From the NCBI GenBank assembly GCA_003159055.1, contig PMLH01000418.1:2340-12912 (forward strand): a DNA stretch of 10,573 bases, written 5' to 3'. Shown piece by piece: positions 1 to 7,555 of the stretch; positions within the stretch are counted from its first letter, which is position 1; each line of letters opens with the position of its first letter. The translations under genes were made by a program, and so were the position numbers. The notes under the pieces were generated by a model, which saw nothing but the letters and a program-made list of their open reading frames with translations, had not been told where the DNA came from and searched no databases. The stretch comes from Myxococcales bacterium. Its GTDB lineage: Bacteria; Myxococcota; Polyangia; Fen-1088.

Positions 1-1
1 G

Positions 2-454
2 GGCGGCGCGGTTGGCACGGGCGGAGCTTCCTCGCCGCCCCCTGGCACGGGCGGTGCAAAGGGGACCGGCGGTGCAACCGGCGCGGGTGGATCCTCAACT
101 GCCTGTGTTCCTGCGGCCAATCCAGGGTCGAGCGGCATGAACCCAGGGCAGGCCTGTCTGGGCTGCCACGGCAGCAAGCAGAGCCCGAACATTACCCTCG
201 GTGGTACGGTCTATAGCTCCGCGACCGGCGGTAGCGCGGTTTCTGGGGCGACCGTCACGGTGACGGACAACAGCGGCAAGAAGACCACCCTGGTGACCGG
301 CTCGAGCGGCAACTTCTACACCACCAGCTCGATCGCATTTCCCGCCACGGTCCAGGTCAGCAAGTGCCCCGACACTGCGTTGATGCCCGCGACGGTGACG
401 ACTGGCGACTGCAACAGCTGCCATGATTCGAGCATGCGACTCCACCTGCCGTAG
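2..454 (+). CDS. Exported c-type cytochrome-like protein with two CxxCH motifs (5' end outside the window)
   Basis: The frame is open from the window edge to the TAG at 452-454, so the N-terminus lies outside. The visible part starts with a low-complexity stretch of Gly, Thr, Ala, Ser and Pro (about 34 residues, to about position 103), the kind of flexible tether that follows a signal peptide or lipobox in myxobacterial surface proteins. Two haem-c attachment motifs follow: CLGCH (155-169) and CNSCH (410-424). They bracket about 75 Thr/Ser/Gly-rich residues with alternating beta-type sequence (GGTVYSSATGG, ATVTVTDNSGKK, GSSGNFYTT) resembling a carboxypeptidase-regulatory-like or other small beta-sandwich domain. 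Inferred role: periplasmic or surface electron transfer or haem binding. An ATG at 137 is not the real start, because the frame continues upstream with the same composition. No distal Met ligand can be assigned. The family is not identified more closely. Confidence 0.75.
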   Translation, partial: GGAVGTGGASSPPPGTGGAKGTGGATGAGGSSTACVPAANPGSSGMNPGQACLGCHGSKQSPNITLGGTVYSSATGGSAVSGATVTVTDNSGKKTTLVTGSSGNFYTTSSIAFPATVQVSKCPDTALMPATVTTGDCNSCHDSSMRLHLP

Positions 455-456
455 CC

Positions 457-488
457 GGGCTGGCAGGGGCAGGGCGGGAGGCCAGCCC
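457..488. terminator. Inverted repeat between convergent genes, possible bidirectional terminator
   Basis: GGGCTGGC (457-464) is perfectly complementary to GCCAGCCC (481-488), with a 16-nt purine-rich loop. It lies in the 47-nt gap between the stop codons of two convergent genes, where a shared terminator is expected. There is no T-run on either side, so classic intrinsic termination is not assured. Confidence 0.45.
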
Positions 489-501
489 CCTGCTCTGTCT
501 G

Positions 502-1734
502 TTACGCTACCCAGCGCATGAGCACCCAGCAGACCCAGAGCGCGGTCTGCACGGCCACGCCCATGGCAACGTAAGCCTGCCGCACAGCCTCCGACCGCCG
601 CTGGGCCAACCACACGAAAACCGGAAAAGCCACCAACAAGTATCGCGACGCCGAGATGGGCGTGCCAGTAAAGACGAAGGCAGCAAGCATGACACAGACA
701 ACCAGCCCATCGGCGCGCCATGCACGTCGGCTGAGCAGCCAGACCGCAGCGGCAGCGAAAGCCAGCGTCAGCGCACGATCCACCTGGACGATGTCACCAT
801 ATGGCGTCGGCGGGGCCCCGAACAGAGCCAGCGGGGACGCAAATTCCTTGTGCCAGCCCCGCTGTGCAAGCAGCACTGCCCCGACGTCACCTGTCACACG
901 CCAAAGGTAGATCGCGTACGCGACGAATCCCGCTGGCACCAGCGCCAGCCACCCGGCACGTCTGACCAGTTGTTTGATTCTGAATTCCGCATCCTCTAGC
1001 TGGATCCAGAGGAACGGCAGCACCATAAGTACGCCGACTGGCCGCGTGGCCGAAAGTAGTCCGCCGAGGATGCCGGCAGCTGCCCAGCGCCGTCGCCAAG
1101 CCATATGGTAGGCAGCCACGGCGATGAGAAGGAAGGCCGACTCGGTGTAAAAGCAACCCAAGAAGAATGCAGTCGGAAAGACCAGAAGGAAGAGGACCGA
1201 CCGCTCGGCCATGGCTCGATCGTTGAAACGCACGCGAACATGCCAGTACAGCATCGCCACGGCCCCGACTGCACAAAGGTTGGCGACGATGAGCCCGAGC
1301 ACCAGGGCGGCCTGATTCCCCTGCCACGCTGTGGGCAATAGGCGATACAGCAGCCGTACCGCCTGTGGATAGATCGGAAAGAACGCGAGGCTGCTGTACT
1401 CGCCGATGGCGTACCCGCCCACCTGGTAGCCGTTCTTGACGATGCCCAGATACCATTCGGAGTCCCAGCGTGCCCACATGTCGATCCACCGAACCGGCGA
1501 GTACGCCCATCCCCGCTGAGAAAACTGCGGAATCCAGGTAAGGCCGCGCGGCTGGTCTGCAAAGAGCCACGCCACGAAGCCGAGCAGGAGGCGCGAGAGT
1601 GCGAAGGGTGCGAACACGTCTGCAAGCAACTGTCGCCACGAAGTAGGGCCGTCGGTTCGCGGAGCTTCGGGCGCTGCAGCCTCGCCCCGCTGGGCGGCTC
1701 GTCGCTGGGCTGGCGGTCGGGTAGATCGGCTCAT
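502..1734 (-). CDS. PIG-V-like integral membrane mannosyltransferase (GT-C fold)
   Basis: A polytopic protein of about 410 residues. After a basic, Ala/Pro/Arg-rich cytoplasmic N-terminus of about 35 residues comes a first membrane helix. Next is the signature region ARWDSEWY (about residues 88-95; the Asp is the candidate catalytic residue of the first periplasmic loop) and then SLAFFPIYP (about 115-123). This pair of motifs is characteristic of the bacterial relatives of GPI mannosyltransferase 2 (PIG-V), which move mannose from a polyprenyl-phosphate donor outside the membrane. About eight further hydrophobic segments follow, including FLLVFPTAFFLGCFYTESAF and SASRYLLVAFPVFVWLA, both typical of the family. 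I chose the ATG at 1734. A GTG at 1752 would add six residues, but neither has a clear Shine-Dalgarno. The acceptor is unknown. The gene is divergent from another GT-C-like gene and close to a GT2 that could make its donor. Confidence 0.8.
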   Translation of the reverse strand: MSRSTRPPAQRRAAQRGEAAAPEAPRTDGPTSWRQLLADVFAPFALSRLLLGFVAWLFADQPRGLTWIPQFSQRGWAYSPVRWIDMWARWDSEWYLGIVKNGYQVGGYAIGEYSSLAFFPIYPQAVRLLYRLLPTAWQGNQAALVLGLIVANLCAVGAVAMLYWHVRVRFNDRAMAERSVLFLLVFPTAFFLGCFYTESAFLLIAVAAYHMAWRRRWAAAGILGGLLSATRPVGVLMVLPFLWIQLEDAEFRIKQLVRRAGWLALVPAGFVAYAIYLWRVTGDVGAVLLAQRGWHKEFASPLALFGAPPTPYGDIVQVDRALTLAFAAAAVWLLSRRAWRADGLVVCVMLAAFVFTGTPISASRYLLVAFPVFVWLAQRRSEAVRQAYVAMGVAVQTALWVCWVLMRWVA

Positions 1735-1905
1735 CAATGGCGCACTATACACAGTCGGTGGCTCGTTCAGCTGCTCTCCGAGCTGCCAAGGATCCTGCGA
1801 ACGTTCTGGGTAGGGAGCGAGGCGTCAAACAGCGGCGAGGTTCCCCTCGTCCGTTGTAGCGGATGATGGGATACACTGCCGCCGCACCTTCAGTTGGCCT
1901 AGCCC
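1735..1905. promoter_or_regulatory. Divergent intergenic region, probable promoters for both flanking genes
   Basis: This gap separates two divergent membrane-protein genes, so it should carry both promoters. On the minus strand TATAGT (1749-1744) resembles a -10 box and lies just ahead of the ATG at 1734. If used, it would leave almost no leader and would exclude the GTG at 1752 as start. No matching -35 box was found. On the plus strand TACACT within GGGATACACT (about 1872-1877) is a weak -10 candidate. No strong Shine-Dalgarno precedes either start. Confidence 0.3.
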
Positions 1906-3552
1906 ATGAGCCGTCACTCTCGAAAGCGCAATCTCCCGGTGGCAACCGGACTGAATTCGAAAGCCGCGCCACCGCAATCGGCGCCAAGCCGTCGTCCCGC
2001 AATCTTGGCGGGTATGGTTTCCGGCCTCTGCTTGCTGGTTTATCTTGTCACCGGCCAGTCGCAGCCAGGAAACGACGCCACTGCGAACGTCCATCTCGCC
2101 CTGCGGCTGCTTGAGCACGGCACCGTGTTCTTCACGCCGGAAGACAACCCCAAGATGTTCGTCTTCGCCGCGCAGACGCCCGAGGGAAAGAAGACGGCTC
2201 GCTTTCGAGATTGGCGGGCAACCTACCAGGGACAGCCAGCGAGGGACGCCTACGCCCAGGGCCGCATTCGGGTCGACGAGCCCTTGTACTACCTCGTGCC
2301 CACGCGGTATCCAGGCAAGTACGCCAACACCTTTGGCCTCGGCGCTGGACTGTTTGCCTTGCCGGTGGTGGCGCCGGTCAGGGCACTGGTGATCGATCTT
2401 GGGAGCAGGGTGGATCTGTTGTGGTGGCTGGCGAAGCTCGCGGCGGCTTTGTCGGTGGCGGGAGGCGTGCTTTTTCTCTATGGAGCCGCCTCGCGGCGCC
2501 TGTCGTACCGATCCGCGGCGGTTGTCGCATTGGCCTACGGTCTTGGCACGTGCGCCTTCTCAATCAGCAGCCAGGCTCTGTGGCAGCACGGCCCGTGCGA
2601 GATGTTCCTGGCCATGGGAGCCTATTTCCTGCTGGCGAACAACGGGAAGAGCCGTGACGTGCTCTCGGGCCTCGGTTTCGGACTGGCCGTCTTCTGTCGA
2701 CCGACCGTCGTGTTGGTCGTGGCCTGCGTGGGCGTCCACCTGCTCATCGCCGATCGACGGCGTCTTCTGGGATTCCTGCTTGGAGGGTTGCCAGTGGCAC
2801 TGGTCCTTTTCGCCTACAACCACTATGCCTTCGGCTCGATCTTCTCGCTTGGCCAGCTCGGCATAGGTTCCGAGGTTGCGAAGGTGAAGACCGGGCAGGC
2901 CAACGTCTGGCAAACGCCGTTGTGGGTGGGGATGCCTGGGCTTCTTGCAAGTCCGGCCCGCGGGCTCTTCGTGTACACACCGATCGCGGCCTTTGCCGTG
3001 TGGGGCGCAGGGCGGGCCTTTCGCGACCCTGCGTGGAAGGATCTGCGTCCGCTGGCCGTGGCGGCGCTGCTCTTGCTCGTCTTGGCGGCCAAGTGGTTCG
3101 ATTGGTGGGGAGGGTGGTGTTTCGGCTACCGACCCATCGTCGACCTCGCCATCCTGCTCGCATTCGTGTCCTTCCCCGTGGCCGGGGTGGTGTCGTCCAG
3201 CAGGGTGCTGAAGACGGTTTTTGCGGGGCTCCTTGCGTATTCGGTTGGCGTTCAGGTACTTGGGGCCTTCGCCTACGACGTTGTGGGATGGAACGGTCGC
3301 TTCATTTGGGAGGTTGTGCCGCCGGGTACGAGCGAGCGTTTGTCCTTTGACGACCGGGTGGCCGCCAGGCGCTTCGTGCGCGAGCGAGGCGGTCGGGTCG
3401 ACGAACATGCGCTGAATGTGGACGAGCCTGCATACCGGCGACGGCTTTGGTCGGTGACGGACTCGCCGCTCGTCTACTACTTCGTGAGATTTTCTGCGGC
3501 CCGCGATACCCGTCAAAGAGTCACCGCGGAGTTCTTGACCGACGACGGCTGA
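1906..3552 (+). CDS. Polytopic membrane protein, GT-C-type glycosyltransferase-like, 548 residues
   Basis: A large integral membrane protein. A basic N-terminus of about 30 residues leads to a first helix (about 33-50, AILAGMVSGLCLLVYLVTG). An extra-cytoplasmic loop follows with NDATANVHLALRLLEHGTV, where the Asp near its start sits where GT-C enzymes keep an acidic residue after helix 1. Later segments include YANTFGLGAGLFALPVVAPV, VALAYGLGTCAFSISSQALW, a helix ending CRPT, and LLASPARGLFVYTPIAAFAV. This layout, with conserved 'fly-to-the-same-loop' His/Arg/Pro positions, recurs in bacterial membrane proteins annotated only as hypothetical or glycosyltransferase-like. The last 100 or so residues are charged and soluble. 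The ATG at 1906 has no obvious Shine-Dalgarno, but the next Met is in the first helix. Function as a lipid-linked-sugar transferase is inferred from topology and neighbours. Substrate and acceptor are unknown. Confidence 0.7.
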   Translation: MSRHSRKRNLPVATGLNSKAAPPQSAPSRRPAILAGMVSGLCLLVYLVTGQSQPGNDATANVHLALRLLEHGTVFFTPEDNPKMFVFAAQTPEGKKTARFRDWRATYQGQPARDAYAQGRIRVDEPLYYLVPTRYPGKYANTFGLGAGLFALPVVAPVRALVIDLGSRVDLLWWLAKLAAALSVAGGVLFLYGAASRRLSYRSAAVVALAYGLGTCAFSISSQALWQHGPCEMFLAMGAYFLLANNGKSRDVLSGLGFGLAVFCRPTVVLVVACVGVHLLIADRRRLLGFLLGGLPVALVLFAYNHYAFGSIFSLGQLGIGSEVAKVKTGQANVWQTPLWVGMPGLLASPARGLFVYTPIAAFAVWGAGRAFRDPAWKDLRPLAVAALLLLVLAAKWFDWWGGWCFGYRPIVDLAILLAFVSFPVAGVVSSSRVLKTVFAGLLAYSVGVQVLGAFAYDVVGWNGRFIWEVVPPGTSERLSFDDRVAARRFVRERGGRVDEHALNVDEPAYRRRLWSVTDSPLVYYFVRFSAARDTRQRVTAEFLTDDG

Positions 3553-3734
3553 TCGGGCCAAGGGCATGCGTCGCCGGTTGGGGATTGTGGTCCGGTTTGG
3601 TGCGGTTGCCGCCATCGGTGTCGCATGGCCAGCACAGTCGAGACCTCGGGTGGCACAGGCTCGACGACCATCGACATTACCGGACGGTGATGGCTGCGTC
3701 ATCCGCAGCGGCCTCGTGATACTCTTGATGTGCC
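3553..3734. other. Intergenic gap with a short hairpin
   Basis: No gene is supported in these 182 nt. The perfect inverted repeat GCTGCG (3693-3698) / CGCAGC (3704-3709), loop TCATC, could fold in the transcript but has no T-tract. It may end the upstream transcript or shape the leader of the downstream gene. No confident promoter boxes are seen. A plus-strand frame starting at 3566 looks like a signal peptide at first but runs out of phase through the next gene. Confidence 0.3.
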
Positions 3735-4289
3735 ATGGCCATGCAAAACAACCCGTACGCGGCACCGCGATCGGATGTGAACGCTGGCGTTGGTGGGGAT
3801 GGCATTTCAGACCGACCCTATTGGCGCTCGGGCGCGATCTTGATGGCTCGGCACGGCGCCACGCTTCCGCCCCGGTGTGTGAAGTGCAACGCGGAGGTGC
3901 ACGAGCCCCTCAAGAAGGCGCGCTTCTACTGGCACCACCAAGCGTGGTTCGTGCTGGTGCTGCTCAACATCGTTCTCTACGCGGTCGTGTCGCTGTTCGT
4001 GCGTCGTCACGCAGACGTCACGTTTGGCCTATGTGCCGAGCACAAGCGCCGCAGGAACCGCGCCATCCTGGTTGGCCTTTCAGGAATCGTTCTATCGCTC
4101 GCGCTGATCGTCGTTGCGGCGGTGTTTTCCGAACCGGCGCTGTTTCCGGTCGCGCTGGTCATGATCTTAGCCTTCATCGTCTACAGCATCGTGAAGGCGC
4201 GGGCGATGCTGCCGGTGCGCATCGATAGGTCCGGTGCGCAACTCAAAGGGTGCGGCGAAAGTTTTTTGGCGAGTTTGCCCGGCTCGTAG
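3735..4289 (+). CDS. Small membrane protein with split zinc-ribbon-like cysteines ('NPYAAP' family), function unknown
   Basis: A protein of 184 residues. It opens with NNPYAAPRSDV (5-15), a start shared by a recurrent class of uncharacterised proteobacterial membrane proteins. LPPRCVKCNAEV (45-56) gives a CxxC pair (C48, C51). A positively charged and aromatic stretch, FYWHH, then leads into a first membrane helix (about 70-88). GLCAEHKRRR (98-107) gives C100 and H103, which could complete a zinc site with the CxxC across the helix. Two more helices (about 111-130 and 136-154) follow, and the protein ends with LKGCGESFLASLP, matching the family's usual end. The ATG at 3735 is chosen because it puts the NPYAAP motif directly at the N-terminus (Met-Ala-Met-Gln). 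The role is unknown; a small metal-dependent sensor or membrane scaffold would fit. It sits between glycan genes but is not translationally coupled to them. Confidence 0.8.
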   Translation: MAMQNNPYAAPRSDVNAGVGGDGISDRPYWRSGAILMARHGATLPPRCVKCNAEVHEPLKKARFYWHHQAWFVLVLLNIVLYAVVSLFVRRHADVTFGLCAEHKRRRNRAILVGLSGIVLSLALIVVAAVFSEPALFPVALVMILAFIVYSIVKARAMLPVRIDRSGAQLKGCGESFLASLPGS

Positions 4290-4363
4290 GCACAAGCGTT
4301 GACAGATCCGAGGTTGCCGTTCATGCGCCGCGCGTGATAGGCAGTCGTCAGTCGAGTTTCCGC

Positions 4364-5689
4364 ATGAACAGCCCACAGGAAGAATCATCAGCCGCAAGCG
4401 TTGTAATCCTGGGGGGAGGCCTGACCGGGATCTCGACCGCCATCCACCTGAAGAAGCCGTGGGTGCTGTTCGAGCGGGAACCGAATCTCGGCGGGCTGGC
4501 CGTGACGCGCGAGAAGAATGGCTATTTCTTCGATCGCACCGGACACTGGCTGCATCTGCGCGACCCCGGCATGAAGGAGCTGGTCGGCCAAGTGCTGCCC
4601 GGACAGATGGTCCAGGTGGAACGCAAGGCGCGCATCTTCTCTCACGGCGCGACCACGCTGTACCCGTTCCAAGCCAACCTCTACGGGTTGCCGCCCGAGG
4701 TGGTCAAGGAATGCCTGCTCGGCGTGATCGCGGCCAGGCTAGCGCCGGCCGGGCAGCCCGAGCCAAAGAACTTCGAGGAATACTGCCTGCGCCACTTTGG
4801 CGCCGGCATTTCCAAGCACTTCATGATTCCCTACAACGAGCGCCTGTGGGGCGTGGCGCCCAAGGAAATCACGGCGGCGTGGTGCTCGCGCTTCGTTCCC
4901 TTGCCCAACCTGGAACAGGTGGTGGCGGGGGCGGTGGGTGCCAACGCCGGCGCGCTCGGGTACAACGCCTCGTTCGTCTACCCCAAGCAGGGCGGCATCC
5001 AGACCTTCGCGGCCGCGCTGGCTGGGCGGCTGGATCCGGCCAAGGTGCGCACGTCGGCGAGTCTTGACCAGGTCGACTACCAGCGGCGCGAGGTTCTGGT
5101 GGGCGGCGAGAGGGTCTCTTACTCGGCGCTGGTCTCGACGCTGGCCTTGCCTGAGTTGCTGCGACGGATGCCCGGACTGCCCAAGGCGATCGAGGAACAC
5201 GCCAGCCGGCTGCGTTGTACGACCCTGCGCTACCTGGATCTCGCCACGCGCTCGGCGCCCACGGCGGATTGGCACTGGGTCTACGTGCCGGAGAAGCGCT
5301 ATCCATTCTATCGCGTCGGGATCTTCAGCAACGCCGTCGCCAGCATGGCGCCGCGCGGGGGTGGGTCCTTCTACGTCGAGCTGGCCGACCGCGGTCCCGT
5401 CAGCGAATCCACCGTGCGCGAGTCGGCGCAAGGCCTGGCCGAGATGGGCGCCATCGCGTCGCCCGACGACGTGCTGTTCGCCGACGCCCGCGAAATCGAC
5501 TATGCGTACGTGGTGTTCGACGATCACTACTACGCGGCCACCAGCGCGATCTTCGCGTTTCTCGAATCGCACGGCATCTTTTCCCGCGGCCGCTACGGGT
5601 CGTGGACCTACAATTCGATGGAGGACGCGCTGCTCGCCGGACGCGAGGTTGCGGCCTCCATCGACGCTGCCCAAGGAGCCCCCGCATGA
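4364..5689 (+). CDS. FAD/NAD-binding oxidoreductase, UDP-galactopyranose-mutase / protoporphyrinogen-oxidase fold
   Basis: A soluble protein of 441 residues from the ATG at 4364. The N-terminal dinucleotide fold is clear: [12 protein letters not shown] (GxGxxG at 17-22), the acidic end of strand 2 (E37 in VLFERE), then NLGGLA (41-46), the usual FAD-fold GG pair. The middle contains a long substrate domain. The C-terminus carries [18 protein letters not shown], which resembles the FAD-contacting tail of UGM-like and PPO-like enzymes. UGM proper is shorter (about 380), and PPO has no reason to sit with sugar transferases, so I infer a sugar- or polyprenyl-linked substrate. The frame stays open upstream to 4250, but that part overlaps the previous gene and lacks fold, so 4364 is preferred although its Shine-Dalgarno is weak. 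The stop overlaps the start of the GT2 gene by ATGA, indicating a common product pathway. A 41-nt piece of its 3' end recurs at 9766-9805. Confidence 0.8.
   Translation: MNSPQEESSAASVVILGGGLTGISTAIHLKKPWVLFEREPNLGGLAVTREKNGYFFDRTGHWLHLRDPGMKELVGQVLPGQMVQVERKARIFSHGATTLYPFQANLYGLPPEVVKECLLGVIAARLAPAGQPEPKNFEEYCLRHFGAGISKHFMIPYNERLWGVAPKEITAAWCSRFVPLPNLEQVVAGAVGANAGALGYNASFVYPKQGGIQTFAAALAGRLDPAKVRTSASLDQVDYQRREVLVGGERVSYSALVSTLALPELLRRMPGLPKAIEEHASRLRCTTLRYLDLATRSAPTADWHWVYVPEKRYPFYRVGIFSNAVASMAPRGGGSFYVELADRGPVSESTVRESAQGLAEMGAIASPDDVLFADAREIDYAYVVFDDHYYAATSAIFAFLESHGIFSRGRYGSWTYNSMEDALLAGREVAASIDAAQGAPA
5673..5678 (+). promoter_or_regulatory. Shine-Dalgarno of the GT2 gene
   Basis: AAGGAG lies inside the end of the oxidoreductase gene, 7 nt before the ATG at 5686. 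Together with the ATGA stop/start overlap it fixes this start and supports translational coupling. Confidence 0.75.
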
Positions 5690-6417
5690 CCGACGCCACT
5701 GGCAAGACGCCCGACGTTTCCATCGTGATCCCCATCTACAACGAGGAGGGCATCCTGCGCGGGTCGGTGCTGGAATTGCGTGAAAAGCTGCGGCCGTTCG
5801 GGTTCAGCTACGAGCTGCTCCTGTGCGAAAACGGCTCGCGCGATCGCACGGTCGAGATCGGCAAAGAGCTGGAAGCCGAGTACCCGGAGGTTCACCTGAT
5901 CTCGGTCGGGCAGCCGAACTACGGGCTCGCCATGAAGACCGGGATTTTGGCAGCGCGCGGCCGCATCGTGATCTGCGACGAGATTGATCTGTGCGACACG
6001 CAGTTCTACGCCCGCGCCCTGGCGCTTCTCGAACGAACCGACACGGACTTCGTGGTTGGCTCGAAGGCGATGGTGGGCTCGAACGATCAGCGGCCGATGG
6101 TTCGGCGTCTGGGAACCAGGGTCTACAACGGGCTTCTGCGCGCCGTCTGCCACTTTCGTGGAACCGATACGCACGGCCTCAAGGCCTTCAAGCGCGAGGA
6201 GCTGCTGGAAACCGCCAAGCGTTGCATCCTCGACCGCGACGTGTTCGCCAGCGAATTCGTGATTCGGGCGCACCGGGAAAAGAAGAAGGTGGTCGAGATT
6301 CCCTTCGCCGTGCACGAAAAGCGGCCACCGTCGATCAACTTGCTCAAGCGGGTTCCGCACGTGCTCAAGAGCGTCGCCCGGCTGGCGGTGTCGGTACGGC
6401 AGAACGGTCAGGGGTAG
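5686..6417 (+). CDS. Family 2 glycosyltransferase, dolichyl-phosphate-mannose-synthase-like
   Basis: A cytoplasmic GT-A protein of 243 residues with no membrane helix, matching soluble DPM1-type enzymes that transfer a sugar from a nucleotide donor to a polyprenyl phosphate. Visible motifs: [11 protein letters not shown] (11-21) at the nucleotide-binding N-terminus; CENGSRDRT (47-55), where most relatives have DDGSxDx[16 protein letters not shown] (78-92); and ICDEIDLCD (96-104) at the DxD position, where the register suggests Glu-Ile-Asp (99-101) in place of Asp-x-Asp. The conserved C-terminal segment [15 protein letters not shown] follows. The two acidic substitutions suggest a subfamily of its own rather than loss of activity, as the acidic charges are kept. 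The start is fixed by a strong Shine-Dalgarno and ATGA overlap with the oxidoreductase. The product may be the donor for the nearby GT-C proteins (inference). Confidence 0.85.
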   Translation: MTDATGKTPDVSIVIPIYNEEGILRGSVLELREKLRPFGFSYELLLCENGSRDRTVEIGKELEAEYPEVHLISVGQPNYGLAMKTGILAARGRIVICDEIDLCDTQFYARALALLERTDTDFVVGSKAMVGSNDQRPMVRRLGTRVYNGLLRAVCHFRGTDTHGLKAFKREELLETAKRCILDRDVFASEFVIRAHREKKKVVEIPFAVHEKRPPSINLLKRVPHVLKSVARLAVSVRQNGQG

Positions 6418-6455
6418 GGTCCCCAGTGGCATTAAGCGAGCCTTTGTGGGGATCC
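6417..6455 (+). terminator. Possible terminator hairpin after the GT2 gene
   Basis: GGGTCCCCA (6417-6425) can pair with TGGGGATCC (6447-6455), 9 bp with one G-T wobble, across a 21-nt loop. It begins on the last base of the stop codon. There is no T-tract, so termination is only suggested. Confidence 0.35.
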
Positions 6456-6605
6456 GGCTCGCGAGTCGCGGGCCCCGTGGGCGTGAGGGTGGGCGAGCTC
6501 GTGTGGGGAACGCGGATCGCGAGTCGCCTGGCGCTCGCGCACCCGGGAAACGCCCACGCAACCCGCGCCACGCGCACCGAGCACGCTACCGCTCCCGCTC
6601 ACGGC
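6456..6605. other. GC-rich spacer with 11-bp direct repeats
   Basis: No gene is supported in these 150 nt between the convergent GT2 and lipoprotein genes. TCGCGAGTCGC occurs twice (6459-6469 and 6517-6527), and the surrounding sequence is rich in GTGGG / GGGCG words. It ends exactly where the 447-nt repeat begins. Function is unknown. Confidence 0.4.
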
Positions 6606-7052
6606 ATGCCGTAGTCGTTGTCCTACTCGGCTGGCAGCAAGGGATTGAGCTCGTCGAGGCTCATTTCGGTTACCCCGACCACGCCAGCGTCGATGACTTG
6701 CAATCCGAGTGGCTGCACCCTGATTTCTGCCTGACCCGCGTCGGCGACGGACTCCGCCTCATAGGCGAGGTACCCGTCGCCGCCCATCCCGACGGAACGC
6801 AAGAAGCCGGCCCGGCCCCGATCCAGCGCCGCACTCACGGCCGGTATCTGCTCGCGCGCGACCATGGTTGGAACGAACTGTGCCGAGCCGATGCTAGCCA
6901 TCTTGTAGCTATCGCCGTCGCGGACCACCCCGGCGATGGCGACGTACTCGCCGCCGAGCGCGACCAGCAAACGCCAGGAGCCGCGAAACACCAGCCACGG
7001 CCCCTTGTGAACGTCGAATTCCCCCCACGGCCTGCCCAACCGAATAGTGTCG
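6606..7052. repeat. 447-nt direct repeat, copy 1 (inside the full-length lipoprotein gene)
   Basis: This segment aligns without gaps to 9304-9750. By hand count about 37 of 447 positions differ (about 92% identity). It begins with ATGCCGTAGTCG, 17 nt beyond the lipoprotein stop codon, and ends at GAATAGTGTCG in the coding region. Both edges are abrupt. Confidence 0.9.
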
Positions 7053-7297
7053 GCGGCACCGCCGACCATTTGAATCACCTCAGGCGTCACGGCAGCGGCT
7101 AACGCCGTTTGATCGACGCCGGTTTCCAGTGTAGGCGCGGTTTGCGGCGCCATCGCCAGATCCATCGGCATAGCACCACCCGATCCTCCGCCAACGTCGG
7201 AGGCCGCATCAATGGATCTGACGCCAAGGTCGTCTTCTGAGCAAGCTGCGAGAAAAAGGAACGGGAGAGAAGCAATATGACGAAGGCCAATGGACAT
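6623..7297 (-). CDS. Secreted lipoprotein of unknown function (full-length copy)
   Basis: A protein of 224 residues. The signal peptide is type II: a basic start (GLRH), a short hydrophobic core, and lipobox LAAC with the lipid-bearing Cys at 19, so the mature protein should be membrane-anchored outside the cytoplasm. Low-complexity sequence follows (SEDD, Gly/Ser/Ala/Met/Pro-rich, about 20-75), then a compact globular part from about 80 to the end. The latter is rich in short hydrophobic strands (WLVFRGSWRLLVALGG, YVAIAGVVRDGDSYKMA) and ends with EMSLDELNPLLPAE. I do not recognise a family, and no enzyme motif is visible. The start is well supported: AGAGGA lies 7 nt upstream. The gene is monocistronic by position and convergent with the GT2. 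Its last two-thirds recur at 9321-9765. Confidence 0.8.
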   Translation of the reverse strand: MSIGLRHIASLPFLFLAACSEDDLGVRSIDAASDVGGGSGGAMPMDLAMAPQTAPTLETGVDQTALAAAVTPEVIQMVGGAADTIRLGRPWGEFDVHKGPWLVFRGSWRLLVALGGEYVAIAGVVRDGDSYKMASIGSAQFVPTMVAREQIPAVSAALDRGRAGFLRSVGMGGDGYLAYEAESVADAGQAEIRVQPLGLQVIDAGVVGVTEMSLDELNPLLPAE

Positions 7298-7304
7298 GAG
7301 CAGG

Positions 7305-7310
7305 TCCTCT
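7305..7310 (-). promoter_or_regulatory. Shine-Dalgarno of the lipoprotein gene
   Basis: AGAGGA on the minus strand, 7 nt before the ATG (7297-7295). It decides the start in front of the lipoprotein signal peptide. Confidence 0.65.
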
Positions 7311-7555
7311 TTCTGTCCAAGTATCGAGCGGTGGCGCGGGAGGGTTAGTCTTTCTACGGCACACAGAGAAATCCATATCTATCTTACGCTATGCAGCCCT
7401 CTCTTTCAACGGTCGTAGCGAAGTCGGCTTTGGCAACTGAGGTGGATGTGCGCGGTGCCACAGCTTGCCATACGGCGGGACCATCCCCATACGACTCAGC
7501 CGCTAATTCCATCGGCGGGGTGAAGTGGATGGCTGTGCCCCGGGAGACGCGCTAC
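7311..7555. other. Unassigned stretch upstream of the lipoprotein gene; small minus-strand frame at 7384-7512
   Basis: No recognised gene. It must contain the lipoprotein promoter, but no clear -10/-35 pair was found. A 42-codon minus-strand frame (ATG 7512, TAA 7384) reads with plausible composition (GPAVWQAVAPRTSTSVAKAD, ending EREGCIA). It remains open upstream of its ATG to a TAG at 7554, which hints at a longer, 5'-cut gene. It follows the crystallin-like remnant on the same strand. The opposite strand is also open from 7391 to 7588, so openness alone proves nothing. This may be decayed gene debris. Confidence 0.35.

Noticed and set aside
2560..3765. Long minus-strand open frame opposite the 548-residue membrane protein.
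   Set aside because: Composition is Arg/Pro/His-rich without hydrophobic or domain pattern; it is the high-GC antisense shadow of the real gene.
3566..4228. Plus-strand frame starting with a signal-peptide-like hydrophobic segment.
   Set aside because: It continues out of phase through the well-supported NPYAAP gene with Arg/Gly/Ala-rich shadow composition; no domain is visible.
4250..4363. Longer N-terminus for the oxidoreductase from an ATG at 4250.
   Set aside because: It overlaps the end of the preceding gene and adds 38 residues without fold in front of a normal Rossmann start; the ATG at 4364 fits the family.
6459..6527. Two TCGCGAGTCGC words considered as CRISPR-like or iteron repeats.
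   Set aside because: There are only two copies 58 nt apart in very GC-rich sequence, with no further units.
6446..7102. Plus-strand frame opposite the lipoprotein, also partly repeated at 9078-9401.
   Set aside because: It is repeated only because the DNA repeat is; the minus strand has lipobox, Shine-Dalgarno and conserved protein ends.
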